NCBI GenBank assembly: GCA_949987705.1
Contig: OX465281.1
Span: 199,813,112 to 199,877,111, forward strand
Direction of reading: 5' to 3'
DNA: 64,000 nucleotides
DNA from: Thereva unica
Taxonomy: Eukaryota > Arthropoda > Insecta > Diptera > Therevidae
Shown here: positions 9,691 to 21,158 of the stretch, one piece after another
Layout of the letters: the number at the start of each line of letters is the position of its first letter
Numbering within the stretch: position 1 is the stretch's first letter
The notes under the pieces: generated by a model
What the model saw: only the letters and a program-made list of their open reading frames with translations
Databases searched by the model: none
What the model was told of the DNA's origin: nothing
Made by a program: the position numbers and the translations under genes

Positions 9691-10028
9691 TTTTAACCGA
9701 CTTCAAAAAAAGAGGAGGTTACTCAATTCGACGTGTAGGTATTTTGTGGTCCTGTTCACGCATAACTTTGTAACCCAATAACTTTTTTGCCACGGTGCCA
9801 GGTAGTAGTTGACTTTGATTGCACTAACTCTTGCTTCGGCAATTGTTTTCATTTCTTTGTTAGGCTTATGCCCTTAATATATCACCTACATGTGTTAGCA
9901 CCGTCTTCAAAAGTGATTCTTCTTTCTAGATCCATTCTGATTGGATTGATGTTGTTAAGAATTACAAACAATTATTTCATCCTTTTTTGTGCATTTTGTG
10001 CGGTTTTTTTTTTGAAGTCGGTTTTTAA
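9691..10028. mobile_element. MITE with AACCGACTTCAAAAAAA ends
   Basis: The left end reads TTTTAACCGACTTCAAAAA and the right end is its inverse (TTTTGAAGTCGGTTTTTAA). The 338 bp between them have no convincing coding sequence; the open frame at 9787-10149 crosses the right end and is chance. Confidence 0.75.
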
Positions 10029-10039
10029 TTTTTTTTTTC

Positions 10040-10235
10040 TTTTATATTTTAAGGTATGCTTGACAAAGCGTCCTTCTAACACAGAAAGCGCACTTCTCAG
10101 CTGGGCCAAGAAAAAGGAAGCAACTCAGCACAATCAAGCGCTGAGATGAGGCTCTCAACTAAGCATGCAAACATAAAATTATAAAAACATCCAAATTAAC
10201 ATGTAACCCACGCAAGCAACAGGAAACATAAGCGG
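10040..10235. other. Unassigned spacer
   Basis: No repeat edge, gene or motif was recognised between the MITE and the next LINE fragment. Confidence 0.5.
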
Positions 10236-10640
10236 TCACGTGAGATTAAAAAGGCTCCTGTTAAGGACATCTTTACTAATGCTCACGCTAAAGACATTAA
10301 TACTATTGTTAACATTAATGAACATGCGATTGGCAGGTTCAAATCTGTCGTAATTCGTATTAGAGGAGTTGATTTGTAAAAGAGGTGGTCCTCTCAGATT
10401 ATAACCACTCTCTCTAAACGACGCACGGCGACCTAGAAAACCTGAGTGAACTTTTCTATTAAGGAGCAGATAAACAAATACATCAGCCACTTCACGACGC
10501 CTATGAAGAGAGCTTAAGTTGTAACTTAAGCCGGAATTCATATGATGGAAGAACTAATGGGTTTTCCAAAGAAGGTGATTCAGTGCGAATCGAGCAGCAG
10601 TGCGAATCGGTTCAACGAGCCTTCGCGGAACGAGTGAGTG
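10236..10640 (-). pseudogene. 3' fragment of a LINE (post-RT C-terminal domain)
   Basis: The minus strand encodes LSSLHRRREVADVFVY and then TNYDRFEPANRMFINV. This is the conserved C-terminal pattern (LxxLxxRR, then TNYxxxxPxNRM) of one group of insect CR1/Jockey-like LINEs; a second, better copy of that domain is at 43690-44395. It is 5' truncated and ends near 10240. Confidence 0.65.
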
Positions 10641-10699
10641 AACTATTAAAAAGTGATAAAAGAAACAAAGCAAAATAAGTAAAAGTTAAGAAGAATGTA

Positions 10700-12225
10700 G
10701 TTGAAGAAATATTACTGGTTATTCAAAAAATTGAAGACGCGTTTCCTGAACACATTTAACGACCCCGCATTTTGTACGTAGTTAGGCAGACTATTCCAAA
10801 CTTGAAGCGAATGAACAAAAAAAGATCTTTGCCCAACCAAGAAAGACACTCTTGGCAGTATAAATAACGTTCTTCTAGAAGTACGTCCAATTCGGAGATA
10901 TTCATGTAGGTAAGATGGACGGTCGGAATGTAGAAGCTTATAAACAAATGTCAGTTCCTTGAGGAGTAGGTAATCATCAATTGTGCACCCCAGAAGAGAA
11001 TAACGATATGGACTGATGTGCTCGGATCGGCGAAGACTGTAGACAAACCTTACGCAGTCGTTGAAAGCCACATTAAGCTTACCACGGCATGCAGCATCAA
11101 GAGAAGGAAAGACCAAACTGGCGTAGGTAAAGTATGGTAACACTAGAGATTTAATTATCTTTGAGCGCGAGCCTAAGGGTAAGATGGAGGCGTAAAGCCA
11201 GAGACGCCGTAAATTACCATAAATTTTAGATAACGTATGTATGAGAAATATGATCGCAGCAGGTAAGTTGAGAATTCAGATAAACGCCTAAATCAATGAC
11301 ACCCGTTTGATAAGGTAGACGAGTATTCATAAGAACGATAGGTGGAAAACGGTCGGTATCTAATTTACTCCTATTCATTGGAACGCAACACGATTTAGAG
11401 GCATTAAGTTGTAGATGGTTGGACACAGACAATTTATAAATACGTTTTAGATCTGCATTTATGGCCGCAATACAGTTCTCAGCCAGTCTAGGACTACTGT
11501 TTAAGTAGATCTGAACATCATCTGCATACATGTGGAGTTTGCAGCTTGTCACGACACTGCTAAGATCATTTATGTACATAGAAAATAGTAATGGACCTAG
11601 TATGGAGCCCTGCGGAACGCCGCATGTTATCGGTAAGGGATCCGAAATCGAGTTATGCAACCAAACTTTTTGGGGACGATTCTGCAAGTAACTGCGGATT
11701 AAAGAGGTAGCAGAGGATGTAAACCTCATGTGGGTTGCCAATTTGGTAAATAGGTGCATGTGGTCAACACTATCAAAAGCCTTACTGAAATCAAGAAGCA
11801 CGAGAAAAGCAACATTACCGGAGTCAAGAGCCACTCGAAGGTCAATAGTAACCTTCAGAAGTGCAGTTTCACAGCTATTGCCTTTGCGAAAGCCAGACTG
11901 GACCCGACTCAATAGGGACCCCGTCTCACAGTGACTGTCAATTTGCCATGCCATTAGTTTTTCTAGTACCTTACCTAAATAACATAAGATACTTATAGGA
12001 CGATAGTCTGCAAGACTACTTGGGGATTTACATTTAGGTAGTGCAATTACTTTCGCTTTTTTCCATTGAAGCGGAAAATGTGATTTCATAAGACAGCTAT
12101 TAAAAATATGAGAGATGTAGGGGAGAATTCAGAAATCAGTCGGTTAATTTGAGAGGAAAACCAGGGGAAGATGGTAGAAAGCATTCGTTTAGTTAGTGAT
12201 TTGGATCCACGAAAAGGAACTTGGT
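10700..12225 (-). pseudogene. CR1/L2-like LINE, RT and C-terminus
   Basis: The RT domain is open from 12089 to 11226: YRPISILCYLGKVLEKLM, LLDFSKAFDSVDH, GVPQGSILGPLLFSMYINDL and the catalytic MYADDVQIY. A single frameshift near 11226 leads into the C-terminal frame (11143-10712) with PYFTYASLVFPSL, CVRFVYSLRRSEHIS and VWNSLP. Upstream, 12110-12225 holds linker sequence with stops. The endonuclease is missing, as in a 5'-truncated insertion. The YADD and palm motifs are intact, so it is fairly young. Confidence 0.85.
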
Positions 12226-13104
12226 AGGTCCGGTCACCTAAGGAACCATACTAGAAGGGCTTGCGGAAAGCCAAACATTCTTAATTTGAGAAATATAATG
12301 GAATGGGAGAGCTTGTCAAATGCCTTACTAAAATCAGGGTAAACACAATCAGTTTGACAACCCGAAACGAAACCCTCGACAGCATGAGAAGTGAACTCAA
12401 GAAGATTGTTGGTAGTGGAACGATCTGCAAGAAATCCATGTTGATTCGTTGAGACGTTTACAATAGATAATTCATTCGAAAAGTTTCGGTATAACAGACA
12501 ACTTCGCAATTGATCTATAATTCGATATTTCGTTCTACTGCTACCACTTTTGTGAATAGGAATCGAACGAACGAATTCTTCCAAAGTGTAGGGAAGTGCC
12601 CTTTATCCAGGGATTTTTGAAACAGAGTTTTCAATGGAGACTGGAAAACCTCCACACAGGACTTAAGGACAGCAAGACGAATATCGAATCGCAGGCGACT
12701 CACAGCTAGACACAGTTTGTGTGTTGCATATTATTAGGGTAGTTATCAACTTGTTTCTTAGAGTTGACAAATTTGAAGAAGTTTCTAGGATCAGTAAACA
12801 CTTTACCACTCGTACTGCTAAGATATTCACGATACAATGTAAAAAAAAGTGAACGAAATCGATTATAGCAATTGATAAATGAATTGAGACTTGGAGAGTC
12901 CTTCCTCTTTAAATAGGGTTTCGAGAACTTATTCTTCTGATTTTTGAAATGCTTGAGTTCATTATTGAACCAAGGTGGAGAAGAAGTGTGCAATTTTGGG
13001 GGCTCATAAGGTAAGAAACGAGGGCTTCGTATAGTACGCCATAAAACCTTGCCACATCGTCATCCGACTCATTTGCGAAAAATAAGTTGTTGAAATCGAC
13101 CTTT
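12226..13104 (-). pseudogene. Jockey-like LINE fragment (linker and RT palm)
   Basis: Linker pieces at 12706-13104 (PPWFNNELKHFKNQKNKF) are followed by RT at 12584-12234: QHGFLADRSTTNNLLEFTS, then YPDFSKAFDKLSHS. Frame breaks occur near 12700 and 12960. It ends abruptly next to the CR1-like LINE, before the YADD box, so the catalytic core is lost. Confidence 0.75.
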
Positions 13105-13295
13105 AGGGTGCGACAGCGAGGGAGACCCAACCTTCGTTGGAAAGATGGCGTAGACCAGGACGTTTAGAGCTTTGGGATGCCAAACTGGATGACATCGGCT
13201 CAGAATCGGGACGGGTGGAGAGAACAGTTACGAAAGGCCAGGACCAGATCCCGGTTGTAGAGCGTTAAATAAGAAGAAAAATAGTACAACAATGG
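13105..13295 (+). pseudogene. 3' tail of a LINE family A copy
   Basis: GTGCGACAG onward matches the tail at 9397-9555 closely (RRPNLRWKDGVDQDV, then SAQNRDGWREQL). Only the last 190 bp are present, a typical 5'-truncated LINE insertion. Confidence 0.85.
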
Positions 13296-13384
13296 AAATA
13301 AAAGAAACTATTTTCTGGTAAGATTCAAAAACAGTTTTAAGTTCACTATTCGTAATGCATCGGGTAGCAGAGATTATCATCATC

Positions 13385-16300
13385 ATCATTGCGCTCCTTT
13401 AATCCCTCATGGGACATAGGGCGGAAACAGTTGCCCTCCAGCGGACTCTGTTTTGCGCGACAGCTCTCAGCTCCGACCAGGATCTCCCAGTTGTTGCGGC
13501 TTCTGCTAATACGGTTCTCCTCCACGTTGTTCTAGGTCGTTCTACTCGACGGGATCCTTGCGGATTTCAGTCAAGGGCCTGTTTGGCTAGATTTTCGTTT
13601 TCGCGTCGCAAGGTGTGGCCAACCCAATTCCATTTCCTTCGCCTGATTTGGTCGTCTATCCTTTCTTGGCCGGCACGGCGCCATAGTTCTTCGTTTGAAA
13701 TTCTATCTTGCCAGCGGATTTTTAGGATACGACGCAGGCATCTGTTGATGAAGACTTGTAGGCGCCCTGTGATGAATTGGGTGACTTTCCATGTTTCGCA
13801 ACCATACAAAAGTACTGCCTTAACGTTGGAGTTGAACAGCCCCAATTTGGTGTTAGTTGAGATCTCCGTTGATCTCCATATGCGGAACAGGCATGCATAT
13901 GCGCCTCGTGCTTTATTTATTCTGGAACTGACATCTTCTTCTGCACCGCCATTTTCGGTAATAAAACTACCGAGGTAGCAGAATTTATCGACCAGTTCCA
14001 CGTCACGGTTATTCAGCGCTGTCCGTTCAATGGTGTTTGCATTTATCCTCATTTCTTTAGTTTTTGTAGGATTTAGCCTTAAGCCTGCTGGACTACTTTC
14101 TGTTGCCAAATTGTTAATCATGTTTTTGAGGTCCTGGTGTCTGTGGGCCAGCAAACAGATATCATCTACGTAGTCGAGATCCTTAAGGCGGTCTAACAAA
14201 CCCCATTGTATGCCGCCTGTTCTACTATCTAGAGCGCCGACAAGGATGTCATTTATTACTATAAGAAATAGTAAAGGCGAGAGTAGGCATCCTTGTCGTA
14301 CTCCTGAGCTCACCTCGAAGCTGTCGGATAATTTTCCATTATGGAGAACTCTGCATTTGGAATTGTTATATAGGGCTTTTATCAATTCTATTATTTTATC
14401 AGGCAGTCCACGTCGCCGTATAAAGCTCCTGTTGACCGTGTCGAACGCTTTCTCATAATCTACGAAAGCAAGGTAAAGGGGGGATCGGAATTCAGTAGAC
14501 TGCTCCACTATTATTCGTAAGGTGTTGATATGATCAATACATGAGCGGCCCTTCCTGAATCCGGCCTGCTGTCTCCTAAGCGTTCGGTCCACTGCCTCAC
14601 TTATCCTAGATAGTAATATATGGGACAAAATTTTGCCCACAGTAGATAGTAAACAGATGCCTCTCCAGTTGTCGCATATTGTTAGGTCCCCCTTTTTTGG
14701 TGTTTCGACTATGATACCTTCCGTTCAATCCTCCGGAAAGGTACAGCTGTTCCATGCTATTTCTAGGATTGGCTGAAGCGCATCTGCTATGAGGCTTGAG
14801 TCGGCTTTCAACAATTCTGGCGGGATGCCATCTTCCCCAGCTGCTTTACCATTGGCCATCGCATGAATTGCGGTTACTATTTCCGTCTTGGATGGGGCCC
14901 GGATGGTGATTCGAATTGGCTGTGCATTGTTGCTGGTTTCCTGTGTAAATGAACCATTCAGGGCGGCGAAGAAGTAATCTCTCCATCTTTGGAGCTACTC
15001 CTCGTCGCTGCACAGCAGCCTTCCATCCGCACTCTTAACGGCATGCTTTTTAGTAGAGTGCTTTCCCGTGAGCTGTTTAGTAATTTGGTACAGCACCTTA
15101 CTGTTGCCTGTGTTTGCCGCGTTGTCCGCTTTTTCTGCGAGCTCATTTATCTGCTGCCTTTTATCACGCCGGACAGTTCTCTTTACCTCCCGGTGTAATT
15201 GAGAGTATTCCCTTTCCAGTTGGTAACGTCTCTCAGGGTCATTTGTAGAGTTTACTTTATTTTTTAGGGCTCTCCTGCGTTCTATTTTTTGCCAGGTTGT
15301 GTCCGAGTGTTGCTGGTTTCTTTGGACATAACCGATGCTCGTTTCCGCAGCCGTCAATATTGCGCCCTTTGTTCTACTCCACAGCTCTTCAATATTTGTG
15401 TCGTCAGAAACGTTGTGCTGGTTTAATATTTGTTGTAGGTTTCCAGCAAATTCCCGCCTTTTAACGATTTTAAGGCGAATAGTTGCTACAACCAAATGGT
15501 GGTCGCTTCCAGTGTCTGCTCCCCTGAAACTCCTGACATCCTCAAGAATAGTTCTCCATCTGCGGCTGACGTCCACATGATCTATCTGATTTCTCGTCCT
15601 ACCATCGGGCGATACCCAGGTCTCTTTGTGTATCTTCTTGTGACAAAAGTAAGTTCCACCTACCATGAGTTAATGGGAGCTGCAGAAGTCAACGAAAAGC
15701 TCACCATTGTTATTGGTAACTTGGCTTAGACCTTGATTTCCAATTGTTTGTTCAAGGCCGGTGTTGTCACTGCCGATCTGTGCGTTTAAGTCACCCATTA
15801 ATACAATGATGTCTCCCCTTGGAATAGAGCGAAAAACCTCATTCAGCCGCAAATAGAACTCGTCTTTGATGTCATCTTCAGCGTCCTCGGTTGGAGCCAC
15901 TGACATATAGAATGGACAGCTCATGAGGAATTTTTCATGGCACTAATTTGTTCCATAGGCTACAAACCTTTTTTCACTCCATGTAAACACCGGAATCACT
16001 TTTGAAATTTACATTTTTTTAAATACGTACTTAAAACATTAAAACAACACAAATATTTTGTTTAAAAAAATTAATAAACACTATTTTCACTTTTTCACCT
16101 TTTAAAATGCCTTTTTTCATTAATTTCCAAATTTTATGTGTATCTGATTTAAGTTCTTAACGCCTGTTTTAGCAACTGACATTCTGTATGTCAAAATCCG
16201 GGGGTCTATGGGGAAAAGAGCAAAAGATATAAACATCACTAGTGCAAAAGGGAAAATATAAAATCAGGTCTGATTTTACTTCTGAGTGCTTCTGTCAGTT

Positions 16301-16550
16301 TGGGGGTCTATGGATGAGTGCGACAACTATACTTTTGGGTGCCATCGATTTGTATGGAATAATTTCAGATGAGCAGTCCATTATTATATGTCAGTGGTTG
16401 GAGCATAGCATTGGACTACCGTAGTACTTCTTAGTCTGGTACGCAGGCGCACGGTAATAATCCTCTCAGAAACTGGTGACCAGCTAATGAGGCTGGACCT
16501 GGCTTCTTTGGTGAGTATTACACCAACGCCACTCCTACGGCTTTCAGTTT
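13385..16550 (-). pseudogene. RTE-like LINE copy 2, broken
   Basis: This is a damaged relative of the intact element at 28080-31390. The RT region is open over 14640-13567 with VDYEKAFDTVNRSFI, but its catalytic box reads YVDD where the intact copy has YADD. Endonuclease and linker pieces lie at 15666-14995 and 15890-15670. About 24 residues are deleted near 15465, frameshifts occur near 14440 and 14730, and a 499-bp element interrupts the endonuclease at 15898-16396. The 5' end is cut at about 16550, where BEL/Pao sequence begins. The 3' end carries an (ATG)n-type tail at 13375-13392, as expected for RTE. Confidence 0.9.
15898..16396. mobile_element. 499-bp MITE with 8-bp target duplication inside RTE copy 2
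   Basis: The ends read CACTGACATATA and TATGTCAGTG and are flanked by a perfect duplication, GTTGGAGC, at 15890-15897 and 16397-16404. The intact RTE copy has a single GTTGGAGC at the matching point (near 30710), which confirms the insertion site. An 8-bp duplication suggests hAT or a similar family. No coding sequence was found. Confidence 0.9.
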
Positions 16551-16802
16551 CGTTCAGCAGAGATTATACAAACATCAAAATTCAAAGAATGGAAATTTAA
16601 TCCACCGTGTGCACCACACATGGGAGGATCCTGGGGCCAGTTCACGCAATGCGACACTCGACGTCGACGCTTTATGAAAACGACATTAATTTCAACAACG
16701 TTCAATTTGGGTTCACGTAAGTCGACGCGTCGAATGTCGTTTTTACAATACCTGTTCCCAAAAAGTATGCAACATCCAATGTAACCGTTATAATAACATT
16801 TA

Positions 16803-17198
16803 CTACGTTTCCATGACAGCTTGAGTACTCGAAGGCTTGAAAATCTCAAGAACTCGAGCGCGTATATGCTCTGCCTACTTGAAGCGGCATATTAGCTCGA
16901 AATGAGCTTGAGTTCTTTAGCTGTCATTTGAAGATACTATTATATTTCTTCCTTTTATCGTGCTTTTATTTCTTCATTAATATTTTTGCCTCCTCATATT
17001 CCCACAAATTACCTTTAGACACATTTACAAGTCTAAATTTCGCACTTTCGAGTACTCAAGCTTTCAAGCTCGGTTTACATGACAAGCACTCGAGCCGATC
17101 ACAAAAATCTTTTTTATCGACTCCAGTCGAGCTGCTTGCGTTTACATTTGTACTTGAAGTACGCTTCAAGTAAGCTTCAAGCTGTTATGGAAACGCAC
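16803..17198. mobile_element. MITE with CGTTTCCAT ends, TA duplication
   Basis: Left CTACGTTTCCATGACAGCTT and right inverse GTGCGTTTCCATAACAGCTT, both next to TA (16801-16802, 17199-17200). The interior is rich in short CTCGAAG/CTTGAAG motifs. Nested in the Harbinger-like element. Confidence 0.8.
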
Positions 17199-17237
17199 TA
17201 ATTGTTATTTAAGCCATTTCAAATTTTGTTTATAATA

Positions 17238-17395
17238 GGAGTGTTCGCGTACTCGCCTGCGGGTTCCATCGGGCGCCAGAAAGCGCCCGAAACCGCAAGG
17301 TTTCCGTTCGTTCCTACAGAACAGAACAGAAATCTGGCGGTTTCGGGCGCTTTCTGGCGCCCGATGGAACCCGCAGGCGAGTACGCGAACACACC
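17238..17395. mobile_element. 158-bp foldback element with perfect 54-bp arms
   Basis: Bases from GTTCGCGTACTCGCCTGC onward (about 17242-17296) are repeated in exact inverse at about 17338-17390, with about 40 bp between. The edges are flanked by TA (17236-17237, 17396-17397). It is strikingly GC-rich (GGGCGCCAGAAAGCGCCC) compared with its AT-rich host. Confidence 0.85.
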
Positions 17396-17605
17396 TATTT
17401 TGTTTGTTTGAAGAGTAGTGCAAGTTTTTATTTATATTTTTTGTGACAATGTGGAGATATATGTTGATATAAAGGCAGCTAGAAGAAGAATTTTCCCAAA
17501 GAATAATTAGGTGAGCCCTTAGAGATTATTTGGATCTTTTGTCTCTTCTAGAAAATACGTAAACTTTTATAAGAATAAATAACAACAAATTTTACTTTTA
17601 GATTT

Positions 17606-17906
17606 ATTCAGTTATACAGGCTCTCACAAGAAGCGTTTATTTACAGTGTTAAATAATTTAAACTTGCCTGAAGGAACTCGAAGTACCTACATATACTACT
17701 CCAGTTGCAAGATTGCCATGACGCTTGCAATATTAGCAACAGGCGGATATCAATATTTAGGGAGGAATGATTTTCTTACTCCCATGTCAAAAGGATCCAA
17801 ATTCGCCATATTTTCGGATGCCTTTTTCCATCTGGTGGAATATTTATGTAGGCAATGGATAGGTGTTAATTCAACCATAATCCGCTTTTTATTTGACCAA
17901 GAATAA
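17606..17906 (+). pseudogene. PIF/Harbinger transposase N-terminal fragment
   Basis: The frame reads FIQLYRLSQEAFIYSVL, then KIAMTLAILATGGYQYLG and NDFLTPMS, the N-terminal block that precedes the DDE core in Harbinger transposases. It breaks down after HLVEYLCRQW and the catalytic residues are absent, so the host element is not autonomous. A possible intron (GTGAGC at about 17511 to TTTTAG at about 17601) lies before it. Confidence 0.7.
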
Positions 17907-18447
17907 CAATGTGAAATTTTCAATGATTATAATATATTTGTAACATACTACATTTTCGACCTGTAGCAACTCTTTACCATAGATGCCAACTACAAGCTGT
18001 GTACACATTTTTTTACTATCTATCTTACCATATAATAAATTAATTTTAAAGAAATTAACGATTATATATATTAAAAAACTAACATAGCAATAACTGAATT
18101 CGACACCAACTTTGACGTCAAGAAGAATAACGACATTTTTAAAACGGCAAACATAAAACGTCGAGTTGCGTGAACACAAAACGACGCTTTATGCGTCGTT
18201 TTCAGTCGATGTCGAATTGCGCGTACTGGCCCCTGGGAGCGTTTGATAAGATCTATAAAATAAAGGTTATTTATCACATTTGTAAAAATCAACGTTTATC
18301 TGACGAAAGCTTGAGATTTTTTCTAATGGAAGCCGAGAATATTGTTAATGCCATTGCCCGATATGTCATCAGACGCATCATGTATGGAGGCCACCGAAAC
18401 ATTTCTTACTTGGATCTTCATGTGGCAGTAAGCTCCCTGGTCTATTC

Positions 18448-18673
18448 GGGCATTTTCGAGAATTCACCATGGTAGCTACCAGTCGAACCAGAAAGTAATC
18501 TACCACGTTCAAAAATTGATTACTTGCCATAAGTCACCACTCAACATGTTCTACTATTCACCGGTAATGTAACTAGGGTCTCACCAACAGGATAAGAGGG
18601 TAAGTAATCGATGGTAGATTAACTTCTGGTTCGACTGGTAGCTACCATGGTGGGTGAATTCTCGGAAATGCCC
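18448..18673. mobile_element. 226-bp MITE in BEL/Pao fragment
   Basis: Inverted ends of about 60 bp start GGGCATTTTCGAGAATTCACC on the left and match CTCGGAAATGCCC on the right, sharing GGTAGCTACCAGTCGAACC. No clean target duplication (TTC left, TTT right). Confidence 0.85.
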
Positions 18674-19814
18674 TTTAATGTACAGGATCTATACTTAAGG
18701 AAAAATTGGCGCGTGGCTCAAGAGATGGTAGATCATTTTTGTGGAAAATAGGTCAAAGAATACTTATCAATATTAAATTGTCGTCCAAAATGGACCCAAA
18801 GAGTAGAAAACTTAAAGGAAAGTGACTTAGTTCTCATCGTGGATGAAACGTCCGCTAGAAATACGTGGCCTAACGGAATCATTGTACAACCAAGGCAACT
18901 GATGGGCAAGTTATTCTTCGCTAATCTTTGCATTCGGATTATCGTGCTAATTTATTTTATTTATTTCTATTTTTACACTATACAATTAAGACATATGGGT
19001 CTTTTAATATGTACATATAGGTTATACACAAAAAGGTAGCAGAAATAACATTAAAAAAAAGAAAAAAAATCAGTGAAGGAAATAAAAATGAGTACATAGT
19101 CAACGAAAATTGACTCATTTAGTGCGAGCAAAATGCTTATATAAAAACGCTTTAAAAATGTTACTGCTGCTGCTTCGTCCTACATCTAATTGTAGGGAGT
19201 TCCACAACCTAATAGCACGAACAAAGAACTGTTTTTCGGAAATGCTGTACTTAATGACAGGCACAATTAGAGTTAACGCTCGAAATTAATCCTATTATAA
19301 AGGTACTTTGGTTGCTTTAATAAAATAATTCTATTTAGGAACCAGACAGTACGAAAATCAAAATATGAGGATAGCGTACATCTAAACACATATCTGACGT
19401 ATACTGAGACATGATCGAAACGCCTAATATTGTACACATAACGAACGCAGAAATTCAATGCAACATTAAGCTTATTAAAGATAACAGACGCAGACTTACA
19501 CAACAATTCACATCCATATGTCAGCATTAGCCGTGTTTTTTTAATGAACTATATAGTTCTTTCATCGAGTTCATTAAAAAAACGACAAGGGAAATTTCAT
19601 GTAGCGCCTACTTCGATGCTAAAAAATTTCAAAATTAAACGGAAGTTAAGTGCTATTTTTTGCACTGTTACTGTTACACGAAATCCTCACTAGAAAATAA
19701 TAAATATGAGCGAGTTTACACGGGTGCATCAAATAATTAATTTGATGCACCCTGCATTAAGCCGTGTCGTTTACACGGTATGTGATTAGCTGTCACTTTT
19801 AGTTCGATGATTAA

Positions 19815-20280
19815 AGGCCCAATTACAATGAGCGGATCTACGCGGATTGAAATGTCAAAAGAACGCATCAGAACGGATAGGAAACTGCAGTGATTACAAT
19901 GAACGGATCAGTTCGCATTTAAACGTCAAAGTGCATTTCATTTTAAATCTTGGAATTTTTATATTCACTCTTTGCCTTGTTGTACAGTATTTCATAATCT
20001 TTCAATTCTGCGATTAACTGCTCGTCCGAAAACATTTTTAAAAACATAACAAATCAAAAAAAAAAAAACCTTAAACTTTCACAGCTTTTGTTTATCAAAG
20101 TTTTGACAGCTCAATCCGGCGATTTATAAGCAAACTAAAACGAATCCGGCACAGATGCGGTCAAATGCGTTTGAATCCGTTCATTGGAATCGGTTAAATA
20201 GAAAACGCATGCTTGGAAAACCACTTTGACAGTTCAATCCGATTCTGTTCCGCTCTAATCCGGTCATTGTAATTGGGCCT
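19815..20280. mobile_element. PIF/Harbinger-type MITE, TAA duplication
   Basis: Perfect ends AGGCCCAATTACAATGA and inverse, flanked by TAA at 19812-19814 and 20281-20283. TWA duplication is the hallmark of PIF/Harbinger. On the minus strand 20035-19943 an ATG opens 30 codons (MFSDEQLIAELKDYEILYNK start) that resemble the beginning of a MADF domain, the DNA-binding partner type linked to Harbinger transposons. Confidence 0.85.
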
Positions 20281-20498
20281 TAAATATTGAACCAAATTTT
20301 TTTAATGCGGGGATGCACCGATTTTGTGTCCATGATTGTGCAAATATTTATTTCTTTGCAGATATCTATAAATAATTTTGTTTCTAGATTTGTCCAATTA
20401 GAACCGCGCCTCGTCCGCGATTCCATTTGTAATTCCATTTCCATTTTTGATTTTAAAAACACTTTTAGTGAAAATATATGCTCTTCTTGAAATGTCAA
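20281..20498 (-). pseudogene. Myb/SANT-like domain remnant
   Basis: The minus frame reads RRGSNWTNLETKLFIDICKE and stops where the 19815-20280 MITE begins. The NWT...E..LFID pattern resembles the first helices of Myb/SANT-like proteins that partner PIF/Harbinger transposases. Only about 70 residues survive. Confidence 0.5.
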
Positions 20499-20826
20499 TT
20501 TAATGCACTCAACTGTTTACACGGCAGTGCATCAAATAAGTTCTGTGAACTAAATTAATGCAGCGGATTATTTTAATTGTCAGGGACACCGCTGCATCAA
20601 ATTTAATTTAATTATTTGATGCACCCGTGTAAACTCGCTCTTATGTTTCTAAAAAATCAATTATTTGTTATAAATTTGCTCTCATCACTTTCCTGTTGTT
20701 TTTATTTTTAAATTACGTCTTTCCAACCCCCGAAAGTAAAGTATGCAACATGCCAACCCCCGAAAGTATGCAATATGCAAATTAAGAAATTTCCCAAAAC
20801 CTCGATAGAGACCCCGATACAACCTG

Positions 20827-21158
20827 GGGCCGTATTTGGTTTCTCGAGTCGATTGATCGACTCCACAAAAAAAGCTTCACGATTTTCTTTAAGTTTCATA
20901 TTTGGTTTCACGACCAAATCGACAGCCAAGCGCAGTCATACAAAAACATCAAATTGGGTGGTATTACTTCACGACAGCAAACCACGTATATTTAATTAAA
21001 ATAGAAATTGTTAAAAGTTTATTGCATGCATAAATTGAGCTTTTTAATAATCGTCAAACGTCTTTAACGATACATAAAGAGACGATATCGTGTCGCCAAA
21101 TGCCAATTTTCATTTATCGACAGACGACAATGTCGACTCGAGAAACCAAATACGGCCC
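20827..21158. mobile_element. MITE with GGGCCGTATTTGG ends, CTG/CGG flank
   Basis: Ends GGGCCGTATTTGGTTTCTCG and its near-perfect inverse. The flanks are CTG (20824-20826) and CGG (21159-21161), consistent with a CWG duplication with one later change. The GGGCC start links it to the elements at 16634, 32724 and 35679. Confidence 0.8.

Larger units (their letters stand above)
16634..18232. mobile_element. Harbinger-like element with GGGCCAGTTCACGC ends, CTG duplication
   Basis: The left end reads GGGCCAGTTCACGCAAT, the right end is GTACTGGCCC. CTG is duplicated at 16631-16633 and 18233-18235; removing the element and one CTG restores the BEL/Pao codons for G-S-W-E-R-L exactly. The subterminal sequences of the two ends differ (types B and A), and both recur at 35679-36775. 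Inside are two TA-flanked insertions (16803-17198, 17238-17395) and a transposase remnant (17606-17906). Confidence 0.95.
16550..19000 (+). pseudogene. BEL/Pao retrotransposon integrase fragment, split by insertions
   Basis: Three pieces join in order. At 16550-16630 the frame reads KEWKFNPPCAPHMGGSW. At 18233-18447 it continues ERLIRSIK, then SDESLRFFLMEAENIVNA. At 18674-18910 it reads KWTQRVENLKESDLVLIVD and ETSARNTWP. These are the integrase core end and C-terminal domain of BEL/Pao elements. The frame is broken by a Harbinger-like element (16634-18232) and a MITE (18448-18673), besides point damage after the VNA motif. RT and protease are absent here; an unrelated BEL/Pao protease piece lies at 23987-24790. 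Confidence 0.85.
19708..20642. mobile_element. TIR element with GAGCGAGTTTACACGGGTGC ends
   Basis: The two ends match over about 33 bp (GAGCGAGTTTACACGGGTGC, then ATCAAATAATTAA). It contains a Myb/SANT remnant (20280-20498, minus) and a younger MITE at 19815-20280. The target duplication is unclear (AT or TAT). Confidence 0.8.

Noticed and set aside
9787..10149. 120-codon frame
   Set aside because: Crosses the right end of a MITE and has no motif.
13409..13978. 189-codon plus-strand frame
   Set aside because: It is antisense to the RTE RT domain; the same shadow appears at 28127-28696.
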